From the NCBI GenBank assembly GCA_002427525.1, contig DIRP01000006.1, forward strand, positions 1-30,119: DNA of 30,119 nucleotides, given 5' to 3'. Numbering within the stretch: position 1 is the stretch's first letter; the number at the start of each line of letters is the position of its first letter. The translations under genes and the position numbers were made by a program. This document shows, one piece after another, positions 21,837-30,119 of this stretch. The DNA comes from Bacteroidales bacterium UBA5433 (GTDB lineage Bacteria > Bacteroidota > Bacteroidia > Bacteroidales > UBA932). Under the pieces are notes generated by a model, which was not told the DNA's origin, did not search any database, and saw only the letters and a list, made by a program, of their open reading frames with translations.

Positions 21837-22289
21837 GTGAACACATTATCCTACAAGACTGTAAGCGCCAACAAAGCTACCGTTACCAAAGAATGGGTAG
21901 TACTGGATGCTACGGATCAGGTATTGGGTCGTCTTGCTGCCAAAGCCGCTTTTATGTTACGCGGCAAGCACAAACCCAACTTTACCCCTCACGTGGACTG
22001 CGGTGATAACGTGATTATTATCAATGCAGAAAAAATCCGCCTGACAGGTAACAAGATGGACCAAAAAACCTATGTCCGACATTCAGGATACCCCGGCGGT
22101 CAAAGTAGCGAAACAGCCAAAGAGCTGCATAAACGCAGACCGCTTGCCCTTGTGGAACATGCCGTAAAAGGTATGCTCCCAAAAACACGCCTGGGTTCTG
22201 AGCTTTTCCGCAACCTTTATGTATATGAAGGTCCGGAACACCCTCACCAGGCACAAGAACCAAAACAAATCAATTTAAACGAAAACTAA
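21837..22289 (+). CDS. rplM: 50S ribosomal protein L13
   Basis: The 150-residue product reads NTLSYKTVSANKATVTKEWV, LGRLAAKAAFMLRGKHKPNF, PHVDCGDNVIIINAEKIRLT and AVKGMLPKTRLGSELFRNLY, the L13 pattern throughout. The start is a GTG at 21837: homologs open M(D/N)TLSYKT at exactly this point and no ATG is available. L13 binds 23S rRNA early in large-subunit assembly. rpsI follows after 7 bases, the near-universal rplM-rpsI pair. Confidence 0.97.
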   Translation: MNTLSYKTVSANKATVTKEWVVLDATDQVLGRLAAKAAFMLRGKHKPNFTPHVDCGDNVIIINAEKIRLTGNKMDQKTYVRHSGYPGGQSSETAKELHKRRPLALVEHAVKGMLPKTRLGSELFRNLYVYEGPEHPHQAQEPKQINLNEN

Positions 22290-22296
22290 ACAGAGC

Positions 22297-22686
22297 ATGG
22301 AAGTAATCAACGCCCTTGGAAGAAGAAAATCAGCCGTTGCTCGCGTTTACGTTCAAGACGGAAAAGGAAACATCATGATCAATGGTCGTACCTTGGAAGA
22401 CTATTTTAAAGAAGACACCCTGCGGTACATTGCCCTTCAGGCATTGGAACTTACAGGTACTGCCTCTCAATTTGATGTAAAAGTCAACATGGTAGGAGGT
22501 GGTGTAAAAGGACAGGCAGAAGCTTTGCGCCTGGCCATTGCACGTGCCCTTTGTAAAATAGACGCCGAGGCATACCGTGGGGTATTAAAATCCAACGGAA
22601 TGCTTACCCGTGATGCCCGCGAAGTTGAACGTAAAAAACCCGGACAACCCGGAGCGCGCAAACGCTTTCAATTTAGCAAGCGTTAA
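22297..22686 (+). CDS. rpsI: 30S ribosomal protein S9
   Basis: The 129-residue product opens MEVINALGRRKSAVARVYV, contains GGGVKGQAEALRLAIARAL and ends with the S9 tail KKPGQPGARKRFQFSKR. The final Ser-Lys-Arg reaches the P-site tRNA anticodon in the ribosome. It is translated with rplM. Confidence 0.97.
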   Translation: MEVINALGRRKSAVARVYVQDGKGNIMINGRTLEDYFKEDTLRYIALQALELTGTASQFDVKVNMVGGGVKGQAEALRLAIARALCKIDAEAYRGVLKSNGMLTRDAREVERKKPGQPGARKRFQFSKR

Positions 22687-22840
22687 AAGCCGATTTACCA
22701 ATGCACGGCAATTGTCAAAACACCTGCGACCAATTTTTGCTACCGGATGTTTCGGTTGCCGCGGAATAATTAAAGCGGACTGTCTCTGACACTACCCTTT
22801 AATTGCTAAAAAGAGTAACACAAAATTTAAAAAAACAGTA
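22687..22840 (+). promoter_or_regulatory. 154-base leader of rpsB
   Basis: The spacer between rpsI and rpsB has partial folds such as GCTACCG/CGGTTGC (around 22740-22761) and CCGC/GCGG. No exact TAnnTTTG is seen, so rpsB may be read from the rplM promoter with this spacer acting as an S2-type leader. I see no gene in it. Confidence 0.3.
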
Positions 22841-23767
22841 ATGCCAAGAACAAATTTCCAGGAACTTCTTGATGCAGGCGTCCATTTTGGACACTTAAAA
22901 CGCAAATGGAATCCCAAAATGGCTCCCTATATTTTTATGGAGAAAAATGGAATCCACATCATTGACCTGCACAAATCCATAGTCAAAATAGATGAAGCAG
23001 CCAGCGTTGTCAAACAGCTGGCCAAAGCAGGAAGAAAAATCCTGTTTGTTGCTACAAAAAAACAAGCAAAAGACATAGTGGCAGAAGCAGCCTTGTCTGT
23101 AAATATGCCCTATGTAACAGAACGCTGGCCGGGAGGTATGTTAACAAACTTCCCCACCATTCGCAAAGCCGTTAAAAAAATGAATACCATAGACAAAATG
23201 ATGTCTGACGGAACATTTGAAACGCTTGCCAAAAGAGAACGCCTTCAGGTAACCCGCCAAAGGGCGAAACTGGAGAAAAACTTAGGGTCCATTGCAGACC
23301 TTAACCGCTTGCCCTCAGCGCTATTTATTGTTGATATTCAGAAAGAAGTCAATGCCGTAAGAGAAGCAACCCGTCTGAACATTCCCATCATTGCCATGGT
23401 TGATACGTGTTGCGACCCCACACCCATTGATTACGTAATTCCTTCCAACGATGATGCGGCCAAATCCATTGCCTTAATTGTTGATATTATGCGTCAGGCC
23501 ATCAGCGAAGGTCTTGAAGAGCGCAAGATGGAAAAAGACAAGGAGGTACCCTTTGAAGGACAGTCAGAAGAAGGAGCAGACACAGCTCCTGTAAGACGTA
23601 CCCGTGCTCGCCGTCAGCGTACGGACGAAGAGAAGAAGGAAGTGAAGGAAGAAGTGAAGGGTGAGGAGGTGAAGGGTGAGGAAGTTGCTGAACCTGTGAA
23701 AGAAGAAGTGAAAGAAGTGAAGAGTGAGGAAGCTCCAGCCGGTGCTGAAGAAAACAAACCCGAATAA
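22841..23767 (+). CDS. rpsB: 30S ribosomal protein S2 with long charged tail
   Basis: The first ~235 residues are standard S2: FQELLDAGVHFGHLKRKWNP, FVATKKQAKDIV, ERWPGGMLTNFPTIRKAVKK, ALFIVDIQKEVNAVREATRL and DTCCDPTPIDYVIPSNDDA. After about residue 245 comes a ~60-residue tail, first basic (RRTRARRQR) then Glu/Lys/Val-rich. The tail is coded partly by tandem GTGAAGGGTGAGGAG units. S2 normally ends near residue 240-260, so the tail is an extension, probably disordered. The gene is followed 13 bases later by tsf, the usual rpsB-tsf pair. Confidence 0.95.
   Translation: MPRTNFQELLDAGVHFGHLKRKWNPKMAPYIFMEKNGIHIIDLHKSIVKIDEAASVVKQLAKAGRKILFVATKKQAKDIVAEAALSVNMPYVTERWPGGMLTNFPTIRKAVKKMNTIDKMMSDGTFETLAKRERLQVTRQRAKLEKNLGSIADLNRLPSALFIVDIQKEVNAVREATRLNIPIIAMVDTCCDPTPIDYVIPSNDDAAKSIALIVDIMRQAISEGLEERKMEKDKEVPFEGQSEEGADTAPVRRTRARRQRTDEEKKEVKEEVKGEEVKGEEVAEPVKEEVKEVKSEEAPAGAEENKPE
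23641..23735. repeat. GTGAAGGGTGAGG tandem repeat in the rpsB tail
   Basis: GTGAAGGGTGAG occurs at 23654-23665 and 23669-23680 (15-base period), flanked by degenerate GTGAAGGAAGAA and GTGAAGAGTGAG units. The same 12-mer is in lpxK at 19148-19159. Confidence 0.75.
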
Positions 23768-23780
23768 CATTTATAATCAT

Positions 23781-24605
23781 ATGGAAATTAAAGCAGTTGA
23801 CGTAGCGAAACTACGCAAAATGACCGGTGCAGGAATGATGGATTGCAAGAATGCTCTTGTTGAATCCAATGGAGATTTTGAACGTGCACAGGAAATAATC
23901 AGAGAAAAAGGGAAGTTGGTTGCCGCCAAAAGAGCAGACCGTGATACAACAGAAGGTTCCGTTGTTGCACTTACAAATAACGAGAAAACACGTGGTGTAG
24001 TGGTATGCCTGGGTTGTGAAACCGATTTTGTATCAAAAAACCCCGAATTTCAGGAGTTGGCTAAGGGAATTGCCCGTACTGGACTGGAACATATGCCTGC
24101 TTCACTGGAAGAACTTTTGAAGTTACCCTATGAAGCCGGTACCATAGAAGAAGCTGTTACACGCCAGACAGGGAAGAGCGGAGAAAAACATGCCGTTCCG
24201 TTTTATGATAAACTGGAAGCTCCCTACCTGGGATCCTACATTCACATGAACAACAAACTGGCTACGGTAGTTGCATTCAATAAACCCATTCCGGAAGAAG
24301 CAGCCAAAGAAATTGCCATGCAGATTACGGCCATGGCTCCTGTTTCTATTAACCGTGACTCCTGCCCTCAGGAAATCATTGATAAAGAACTGCACATTTA
24401 CCGGGAACAAATCCGCCTGGAAGGGAAACCGGAAGAAATGGTAGAACGGATTGCCCAGGGCAAGCTCAACAAATTCTTTAAAGAATCTACTCTGGAAGAT
24501 CAGATTTTTGTCAAAGATGGCAAAATCTCTGTAAAAGAATACCTAAAAGGTGTTGATCCTCAGGCAAAAGTAACTGCATTCGCCCGTTATTCTCTTAACG
24601 ATTAG
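23781..24605 (+). CDS. tsf: Translation elongation factor Ts
   Basis: The product has 274 residues from the ATG at 23781; a longer frame reaches back into rpsB but homologs begin MEIKAVDVAKLRKMTGAG. The N-terminal UBA-like domain has LRKMTGAGMMDCKNALVESN. The EF-Tu contact TDFVSKN occurs in VVVCLGCETDFVSKNPEFQE. The core and a C-terminal LEDQIFVKDGKISVKEYL segment follow. EF-Ts exchanges GDP for GTP on EF-Tu. It is the last gene of the ribosomal operon, closed by a strong terminator. Confidence 0.97.
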   Translation: MEIKAVDVAKLRKMTGAGMMDCKNALVESNGDFERAQEIIREKGKLVAAKRADRDTTEGSVVALTNNEKTRGVVVCLGCETDFVSKNPEFQELAKGIARTGLEHMPASLEELLKLPYEAGTIEEAVTRQTGKSGEKHAVPFYDKLEAPYLGSYIHMNNKLATVVAFNKPIPEEAAKEIAMQITAMAPVSINRDSCPQEIIDKELHIYREQIRLEGKPEEMVERIAQGKLNKFFKESTLEDQIFVKDGKISVKEYLKGVDPQAKVTAFARYSLND

Positions 24606-24621
24606 AATACAGATAGTAGAA

Positions 24622-24658
24622 AAAAAAGGCTGGCCTGTTATATAGGCCAGCCTTTTTT
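24622..24658. terminator. Bidirectional terminator between tsf and susD
   Basis: A perfect 15-bp stem, AAAAAAGGCTGGCCT (24622-24636) with AGGCCAGCCTTTTTT (24644-24658), has a 7-base loop. Both strands end in a T run, fitting the convergent tsf (+) and susD (-) genes. Confidence 0.92.
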
Positions 24659-24689
24659 CTTAGTGCCGGTTACCGGCACATCTTAGCCA

Positions 24690-26612
24690 TTACCAACCCG
24701 GATTCTGGGTTATGGTATACCCTTTGTCTTTGTACATGTTAATAACATCTGTACAAACAGGTTGCAGATAATTCCTGACAGTAAATGGATCACGGTTCTG
24801 AATGCCCTGAGGAACGTAAAAGCCTACCATATCGGCCTTATTCGTTCCGGTATAAGCTACAACCGTTCCGTCGGGCTTCACGACTTTTAATGCTTTACCA
24901 TCACCCTGATCTATTTGTTTCCCCGCTATCAGGTAGTCGAAATTGATATCATTCCCCGATTGGGTTGTGTTGAAGTCGCACCATGTTCCAAGAAGCAGGT
25001 CGGGGTTGGTGTCACCATTCATCAGTTCCATTTTTCCCCATCTGCGAATATCCAGAATACGGTTGTTTTCAAACACAAATTCCATACGACGTTCACGACG
25101 TATTTCCCAAAGAAGGGGGTCGCTAACTATACCTGCCAACGTATTTGCTTCGGCAGAAGAAGTACGCGCCGGATCATCGGGTAAGGCACCCAATAATAAG
25201 GGTGCCGTCTTTGTGACACCTTTGGCAAGTGCATAGTCATCCAAAGGCCTGTTGCGTATTGCATTAATGGATTTGTCAAGATCGGCCTGTGTAACAGCAG
25301 AACCTCCATAGGAGAGAGCCAATTCCTGTTTGGCTTCAATCCAGTTCAGCACCACTTCTGCAAGACGGATTACCGGGAATCCGTTGGTATTGGTGTTGGA
25401 TCCGTATTTTGCAGGACGGGATTCACTTACGTTATCAAAAGAATACCTTACCCCTTCCCTGTCTATAAACTTACATACATAAAGAAGAGTCGCTGAAGAT
25501 GCCAGGGGAGCTTCCCAGAATGTGGCCTCAAAACGTGGGTCACGTGTGACGCCCATGTTCTTAAGATCAAAATTATCGGCACCTTCTACCGTTGAATTCT
25601 GCCAGGGTTTGCCGTCGTTACATATAAACGCTTTGGCAAGAGCCAGGTTGGCTGCAGGTCCCTGAGACTCGGCAAGGTTTGAATAGGAGGCAATGCAATG
25701 CCTTGTGGACAATTCTGCACTGTATTCACGGAACAAAAGGATTTCATTTCCCGGCTTGCTATCAGAGCCGAACAGGGAACGGAAATCTGTATCAAAAGAA
25801 TACTTGCCCGAATTAATTACCAAATCACCTGCCGTCACTGCCAAGGTAAGGAATTTCTTAGCCAATTCGTTTGTACCTGATCCGGGATGGTATTTATACC
25901 AGGTCCCTTCAAAAAGCATATAACGAGACGCCAATGCGGCTGCAATGTATTTGTTAATATAGTTTGTTCCGTCGTTTGCCCTGATATTGGCAATGGCATA
26001 AACAAAATCATCATAGACTTTATCCATAACCAATGTCCTGGGATCCCTGTCTTTGTATTGTTCATCCATTTCTGTATCGCTCACCGGAGCATCGTAGTAC
26101 GGAACATCTCCGAATGACTGTACCAGACGGCTGTATTCCATCCCTCTGAAAAGCCGGGTAACGCCGTTCCAGTGGTTAAACTGTTCATCTGTCAGGTATC
26201 CGTTTTCTTTCATGGTCTCCAGACGGAGCATAAGTGTATTCCATTTCCTGACCCATCCAAAGTTCCAGGGAGATGCCCCGCTCTGGTAGAGCCAGTAAAT
26301 AGTAGTTGCCGACTCTGAGCGGTACCAGTTGTCCGCAGGAACAGCTGCCAGGAATGATGTTTGTTTACCTGACGATGTCATGTCGTCGTTGAAATTAGCA
26401 CCTCTGTAAGGAACGTAAGCAGTACCCCATGACACATCGTATCCGTTGAAATAGTTGGGATAACCTCCATTCACAAACAGACGCACATTGGCTTCATTAG
26501 TCCAATAGTTTGAATCGTCCATAGCTGTTTTCTGGGGTCTGTCCAGAAAATCACCGCATCCTGCAAGGATTAAGGCCGCTAATAAACTTATAAGTAATAT
26601 TGATTTCTTCAT
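24690..26612 (-). CDS. SusD/RagB-family nutrient-binding lipoprotein
   Basis: The 640-residue product has the signal MKKSILLISLLAALILAGC with lipobox Cys19 and begins GDFLDRPQKTAMDDSNYW, the classic SusD mature start. Helical TPR-like segments follow, with late conserved phrases WEIRRERRMEFVFENNRILDI (RERR..E..FE..R..D..R) and a C-terminal region ending NPGW. SusD proteins close as lids over a SusC barrel in the outer membrane and capture glycans or peptides. The gene starts 11 bases after the SusC stop, so they form one operon. At 640 residues it is at the long end for the family. The substrate is unknown: no hydrolase or regulator is in the window. Confidence 0.94.
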   Translation of the reverse strand: MKKSILLISLLAALILAGCGDFLDRPQKTAMDDSNYWTNEANVRLFVNGGYPNYFNGYDVSWGTAYVPYRGANFNDDMTSSGKQTSFLAAVPADNWYRSESATTIYWLYQSGASPWNFGWVRKWNTLMLRLETMKENGYLTDEQFNHWNGVTRLFRGMEYSRLVQSFGDVPYYDAPVSDTEMDEQYKDRDPRTLVMDKVYDDFVYAIANIRANDGTNYINKYIAAALASRYMLFEGTWYKYHPGSGTNELAKKFLTLAVTAGDLVINSGKYSFDTDFRSLFGSDSKPGNEILLFREYSAELSTRHCIASYSNLAESQGPAANLALAKAFICNDGKPWQNSTVEGADNFDLKNMGVTRDPRFEATFWEAPLASSATLLYVCKFIDREGVRYSFDNVSESRPAKYGSNTNTNGFPVIRLAEVVLNWIEAKQELALSYGGSAVTQADLDKSINAIRNRPLDDYALAKGVTKTAPLLLGALPDDPARTSSAEANTLAGIVSDPLLWEIRRERRMEFVFENNRILDIRRWGKMELMNGDTNPDLLLGTWCDFNTTQSGNDINFDYLIAGKQIDQGDGKALKVVKPDGTVVAYTGTNKADMVGFYVPQGIQNRDPFTVRNYLQPVCTDVINMYKDKGYTITQNPGW

Positions 26613-26623
26613 TGTGTCTGATT

Positions 26624-29600
26624 TTAGAAAGTTAACTGAAGGCCGACAGATGCGCTCTTAAATGTTGGAACGCCAACACCTGTGCGGGATGAATTGTAGT
26701 TGCTCGTATTCAGGTAGGAATATCCTGCAATTTCTTCCGGGTCTATAGGAAGTCCGCGAAGTTTGTCAAACGTCAGGAAGTTTTCCAGGGAAACATAAAT
26801 ACGCACATTGTTGATCATAGCCTTTCTGGTTAATTGTCTGGGCATTGTATACCCTATGGTGAGATTCTTCATCCTTAAATAGGCCATATTTAACAGATAC
26901 TTGTCGCAAACCTGCATATTATTACCGGTACTGCTAGCTCCCAGGTTATAGGCACGGGGATAAAAAGCATCGTAATTGCTGGCAATCACATTACCGCTGC
27001 CATCTAAGGTTTCATACCAGAAATCTCCGGCTATTGCCTGAGGCATGGCTCCGTCAGAAGAGTTAAACCCTGGGATGGACAGAGGGCTGGATCCCCACAT
27101 AGCACGTTTACCAACACCCTGGAAGAATACCGAGAAATCAATTCCCTTGTACTCCATACCAAGGCGGAAACTGTATTCATAACGAGGAGTTGTGTTTCCA
27201 ATCACGGTAAGGTCCCCGTGGTCATCAATCAACTGGCTTCCATTATTGATTACGCCGTCTCCGTTAAGGTCCTTAAACTTCACGTCGCCGGGGCCAAACC
27301 TAAAGTTGGAGCTTGTCTGTAATTTACCCTGTGTGGGAGCGTTGGAGTCCTTTAGCTTGTTAATTGTGTATCCATCTTTGCTGGTAACTGTTACAAGTTT
27401 TCCGTTCTCATATACAAAATCGTCTTTCTGATACATCCCGTCAACTTTATAACCCCATATTTCACCATATTCTTTTCCTTCATACCAGGCACTTATGCTT
27501 GTAGTACTTCCGTATTTAAGAATATGGGTAACAGCATCAGATAAGGCAGCGCTTGCCGTAATACGAAAACCGCTGGCAAATTGATGCCCAAAATTCAGGG
27601 CTACTTCCCAGCCGTTTGTACGTAGAGATCCAAAGTTTCCTTGAGGAGCGGTTGTACCGTAAGTATAGGAAAACCCTTCTCCCGGAACAATCATGTTTTT
27701 AGTATCCCTTTGAAACCAGTCAAACGAAGCACTCAGAGCACCGTTAAATACACTGATATCAACACCCACGTTAAGGGTAACAATATCTTGCCATGTTATA
27801 ATGGAAGAAACAGAAGCAGGAGTTCCAAAATATGTGTCTCTTGCTCCGTCATGGAGCCAGTAGGAATTAGCTCCGCTCATTGTGGGCACATACAAAGTAT
27901 TGCTTACGGACTGGTCGCCAATGGAACCCCAGGAGCCACGCAGCTTCAAGCTGGTGATCACAGGTTTGGCAAAATTCATCCAAGGTTCTTCCATCACACG
28001 CCATCCAAAAGAGAAGGAAGGATACCAACGCCATTGGAGGTCTTTGGGGAACTTGGAAGTTCCGTCGTAACGCAAGTTGGCTTCTACTAGGTACCTTTCT
28101 TTAAAATTGTAGTTAACACGTCCAAAAAATCCGAGCTGTGAATCCCAAAGGAAATTCCCGCCCGAAGTTTGTGTTCCGGAAGCCAGACTGAACTGCGGAT
28201 TGGTGTAATCCAGCAATACCAGCTTCTGAGACCACGAGAAGTTGTATTCATAAGCCACAGCGTTCATACCCACCATAAAATTAAACATATGAGCGTCCTT
28301 AATGTTCAGGTCGTATGTGGAAGTGAGGTTGAACGTGCTGCGGGTACGGTTGGCAGCATCCCTGTAGATATGATCCGGATTGGAACCCGAAGCCGTATAT
28401 CTTGAATAATTAAGCATATAGGCAGGAATGGAAGCTCCAAGGGAGTTGTACTGGTTCCATTCATTATCCCTGTAAACCCTTGCACCGTCTGCATTGTTCA
28501 AAGGAACAGCCGAGACCCAGGTGTCACCTGCCAGGAAACTTGTACCGGGATTAAACTCAATGGTTTCCTGATTGGAATAGGTGTAATCCAGGTTAATGTT
28601 CCAGTCTTTCACCGGAGTAATGGTCAGACCCGCATTGGCACTGGTATAGTTGCTGGTAATGGAAGCTGTATTGGCTACAGCTGTTTCATACGTGGCATTT
28701 CTAAGCGGATTGCCGTTTTCATCGGATGAAGCCATAGGGTATGTTGGTCCCCATCTGTACATATAGTACCAGATATCTGCTGTTGTAGAGGAAGTAGCAT
28801 AAGCCCAACGTTTAGCCGTTTTTGAGTACATCAGACCGGCGTGAACAGAAAGGTATTTGTTGATTTGAGTGCTAACCCTTGCCGAAGCATTCCAACGTTG
28901 GAAGTCGTCATGTTTGGCAGTTTTCATCATACCGTTCTGATCCAGGTATCCCAGACCAATGTTAAAATTGGTTTTTCCTGCTTTACCGTTGACCGAAATG
29001 TTGTGGTTTTGGGTGGGAGCCCATTCCCGAATCAGGTAATCGTACGGATCGTACGTTCTGATTCCGATTTTTCGGTTGCTGGCATCTACATACCAGTCAC
29101 GGCCGTAAACCATAGGTGCGTAAGGATCAAGTGAATTTCCATACTTCTTGTCCCAGGCAACGGCAGCATTGTAACCGGCCCTGTCAATAAGCCAGAAAGC
29201 TCCAACAGGGGTGGTTGTTCCAATGCGTTCAGCTGCTTCAACCGTATAGTGCAAAGCATCTACACCGGCCATTTCGTATTGCTTGGACATATTCTGAAAG
29301 GAAACGTTCCCGGAATAGTTCACCGAGACACTTTCTGTCCTGGCTCCCTTTTTAGAGGTAATCAGAATTACACCAAAAGCAGCTTTGGATCCGTAAATGG
29401 AAGCCGATGCCGCATCTTTCAATACTGAAATTGACTCAATATCATCCGGGTTAACCAGCTGAATGTTGGGGATTTCCACGTTGTCCAGCAAGATCAGGGG
29501 CGATACGGAGCCTTGGGCAGACCCCACATGACCACGAATTCTTATAAGGGCAGCAGATCCTACTTCTCCACTACCTACCTGGATGGAAAGACCGGGAGTG

Positions 29601-30034
29601 GACCCCTGAAGGGCACGCCCGACGTCTGCAATAGGACGCGAAGTCAAAGTTTCCTGGACATTTACAGAAGCTACTGCTCCGGTTAGATTTACTTTTTTCT
29701 GGGTGCCAAATCCGACAACCACTAAATCTTCCAGAACAAACGCCTCTTCTTCCATAATAACATCAATCCTGGCTCGCCCATTGACAGGTACTTCAACGGT
29801 CTTATAACCAAGCGAAGAAAAAATAAGTGTTGCAGAAGATGGTGCTGTGATGGAATACTTTCCATACAGATCCGTAGTACCGGATAACACCGTCCCCTGC
29901 ACAACAACCGTAACCCCCACAACGGGGCCGGTATTGTCCGAAACAGTACCTGTAATGGTAATGTTTTGTGCATTTGCAGTCATTGCCATCAGCAACATGA
30001 TGCAAGTCACGAGGATAGGTTTTCTTGATAGCAT
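26624..30034 (-). CDS. SusC/RagA-family TonB-linked outer-membrane transporter
   Basis: The product has 1136 residues from the ATG at 30034, which gives the signal MLSRKPILVTCIMLLMAMTA ending NAQ; an in-frame ATG 22 codons upstream would bury it. Next is the carboxypeptidase-regulatory-like domain ITGTVSDNTGPVVGVTVVVQ (about 25-105), then the SusC plug with LVVVGFGTQKKVNLTGAVAS, RALQGSTPGLSIQVGSG and IRIRGHVGSAQGS. The beta-barrel covers the rest and ends in a terminal aromatic (SVGLQLTF), as outer-membrane barrels do. It transports an unknown polymer with the adjacent SusD. I see no TAnnTTTG in the 85 bases upstream, so the promoter is probably beyond the window. No anti-sigma or hybrid two-component gene is visible. 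Confidence 0.94.
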   Translation of the reverse strand: MLSRKPILVTCIMLLMAMTANAQNITITGTVSDNTGPVVGVTVVVQGTVLSGTTDLYGKYSITAPSSATLIFSSLGYKTVEVPVNGRARIDVIMEEEAFVLEDLVVVGFGTQKKVNLTGAVASVNVQETLTSRPIADVGRALQGSTPGLSIQVGSGEVGSAALIRIRGHVGSAQGSVSPLILLDNVEIPNIQLVNPDDIESISVLKDAASASIYGSKAAFGVILITSKKGARTESVSVNYSGNVSFQNMSKQYEMAGVDALHYTVEAAERIGTTTPVGAFWLIDRAGYNAAVAWDKKYGNSLDPYAPMVYGRDWYVDASNRKIGIRTYDPYDYLIREWAPTQNHNISVNGKAGKTNFNIGLGYLDQNGMMKTAKHDDFQRWNASARVSTQINKYLSVHAGLMYSKTAKRWAYATSSTTADIWYYMYRWGPTYPMASSDENGNPLRNATYETAVANTASITSNYTSANAGLTITPVKDWNINLDYTYSNQETIEFNPGTSFLAGDTWVSAVPLNNADGARVYRDNEWNQYNSLGASIPAYMLNYSRYTASGSNPDHIYRDAANRTRSTFNLTSTYDLNIKDAHMFNFMVGMNAVAYEYNFSWSQKLVLLDYTNPQFSLASGTQTSGGNFLWDSQLGFFGRVNYNFKERYLVEANLRYDGTSKFPKDLQWRWYPSFSFGWRVMEEPWMNFAKPVITSLKLRGSWGSIGDQSVSNTLYVPTMSGANSYWLHDGARDTYFGTPASVSSIITWQDIVTLNVGVDISVFNGALSASFDWFQRDTKNMIVPGEGFSYTYGTTAPQGNFGSLRTNGWEVALNFGHQFASGFRITASAALSDAVTHILKYGSTTSISAWYEGKEYGEIWGYKVDGMYQKDDFVYENGKLVTVTSKDGYTINKLKDSNAPTQGKLQTSSNFRFGPGDVKFKDLNGDGVINNGSQLIDDHGDLTVIGNTTPRYEYSFRLGMEYKGIDFSVFFQGVGKRAMWGSSPLSIPGFNSSDGAMPQAIAGDFWYETLDGSGNVIASNYDAFYPRAYNLGASSTGNNMQVCDKYLLNMAYLRMKNLTIGYTMPRQLTRKAMINNVRIYVSLENFLTFDKLRGLPIDPEEIAGYSYLNTSNYNSSRTGVGVPTFKSASVGLQLTF

Positions 30035-30119
30035 AAGATATAAAATTAGTTTAGGTTTTAGTGAAACTTGTTCAACTAAGTTATTATTAACAATCTCCAA
30101 CGAATATCGATATTATTTA

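Noticed and set aside
24690..30034. Complete polysaccharide utilisation locus
   Set aside because: Only the SusC/SusD pair is visible; no glycoside hydrolase, lyase or regulator lies in the window, so a substrate cannot be proposed.

Overview
This window looks like chromosomal DNA of a Bacteroidota bacterium, most likely order Bacteroidales. The signs are a SusC/SusD pair, many lipoproteins with a lipobox Cys, a fimbrillin-like protein, Fib_succ_major (FISUMP) domains, and repeated use of the Bacteroidetes -7 promoter element TAnnTTTG. I cannot assign a genus. Most of the window is ordinary housekeeping DNA around one accessory island (about 12.3-18.7 kb).

Left part (1-4.3 kb): a divergent pair of operons. 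On the minus strand are a TM1266-type putative [FeFe]-hydrogenase system regulator and the start of a TonB-dependent receptor. On the plus strand is a complete ABC importer (substrate-binding lipoprotein, permease, ATPase). A tRNA-Pro(CGG), a VanX/DdpX-like D-Ala-D-Ala dipeptidase lipoprotein and a YqaA/DedA-like membrane protein follow.

4.4-12.4 kb: a 1700-residue alpha-2-macroglobulin-like protein with no recognisable thioester motif, then rpsO and pnp, each followed by a strong intrinsic terminator.

12.3-18.7 kb, the accessory island: I read it as a decayed diversity-generating retroelement (DGR). In minus-strand order it holds: a small ORF; a fimbrillin-like/FISUMP lipoprotein (target B) whose last ~190 bp are a variable repeat; a broken avd gene; a 22-bp remnant of the template repeat; a strong hairpin; a reverse transcriptase pseudogene that keeps the DGR-type IGNLTSQ motif but has lost the YxDD active site; an isolated 3' end of a further target; and a second target lipoprotein (target A) that joins a caspase/gingipain-like domain to an FN3-like and a FISUMP domain. 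The two targets are alike around their variable repeats. Inside these they differ mainly at codon positions 1 and 2, in AAC/AAT-like codons, as expected from adenine-directed mutagenesis. No intact template repeat is present, so diversity looks frozen in cis. A DUF6371-like fragment and inverted-repeat elements suggest that mobile DNA also passed through.

18.7-24.7 kb: lpxK and dusB (minus) face pfkA (plus) across a 34-bp gap that carries two back-to-back promoters. Then come rplM-rpsI-rpsB-tsf and a bidirectional terminator. lpxK and rpsB both contain the same GTGAAGGGTGAG-type low-complexity repeat, read on opposite strands.

24.7-30.1 kb: a SusD lipoprotein and a SusC TonB-dependent transporter (minus strand), an outer-membrane glycan-type uptake pair with no enzyme genes inside the window. 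Similarity statements come from reading motifs by eye; no database search was run.
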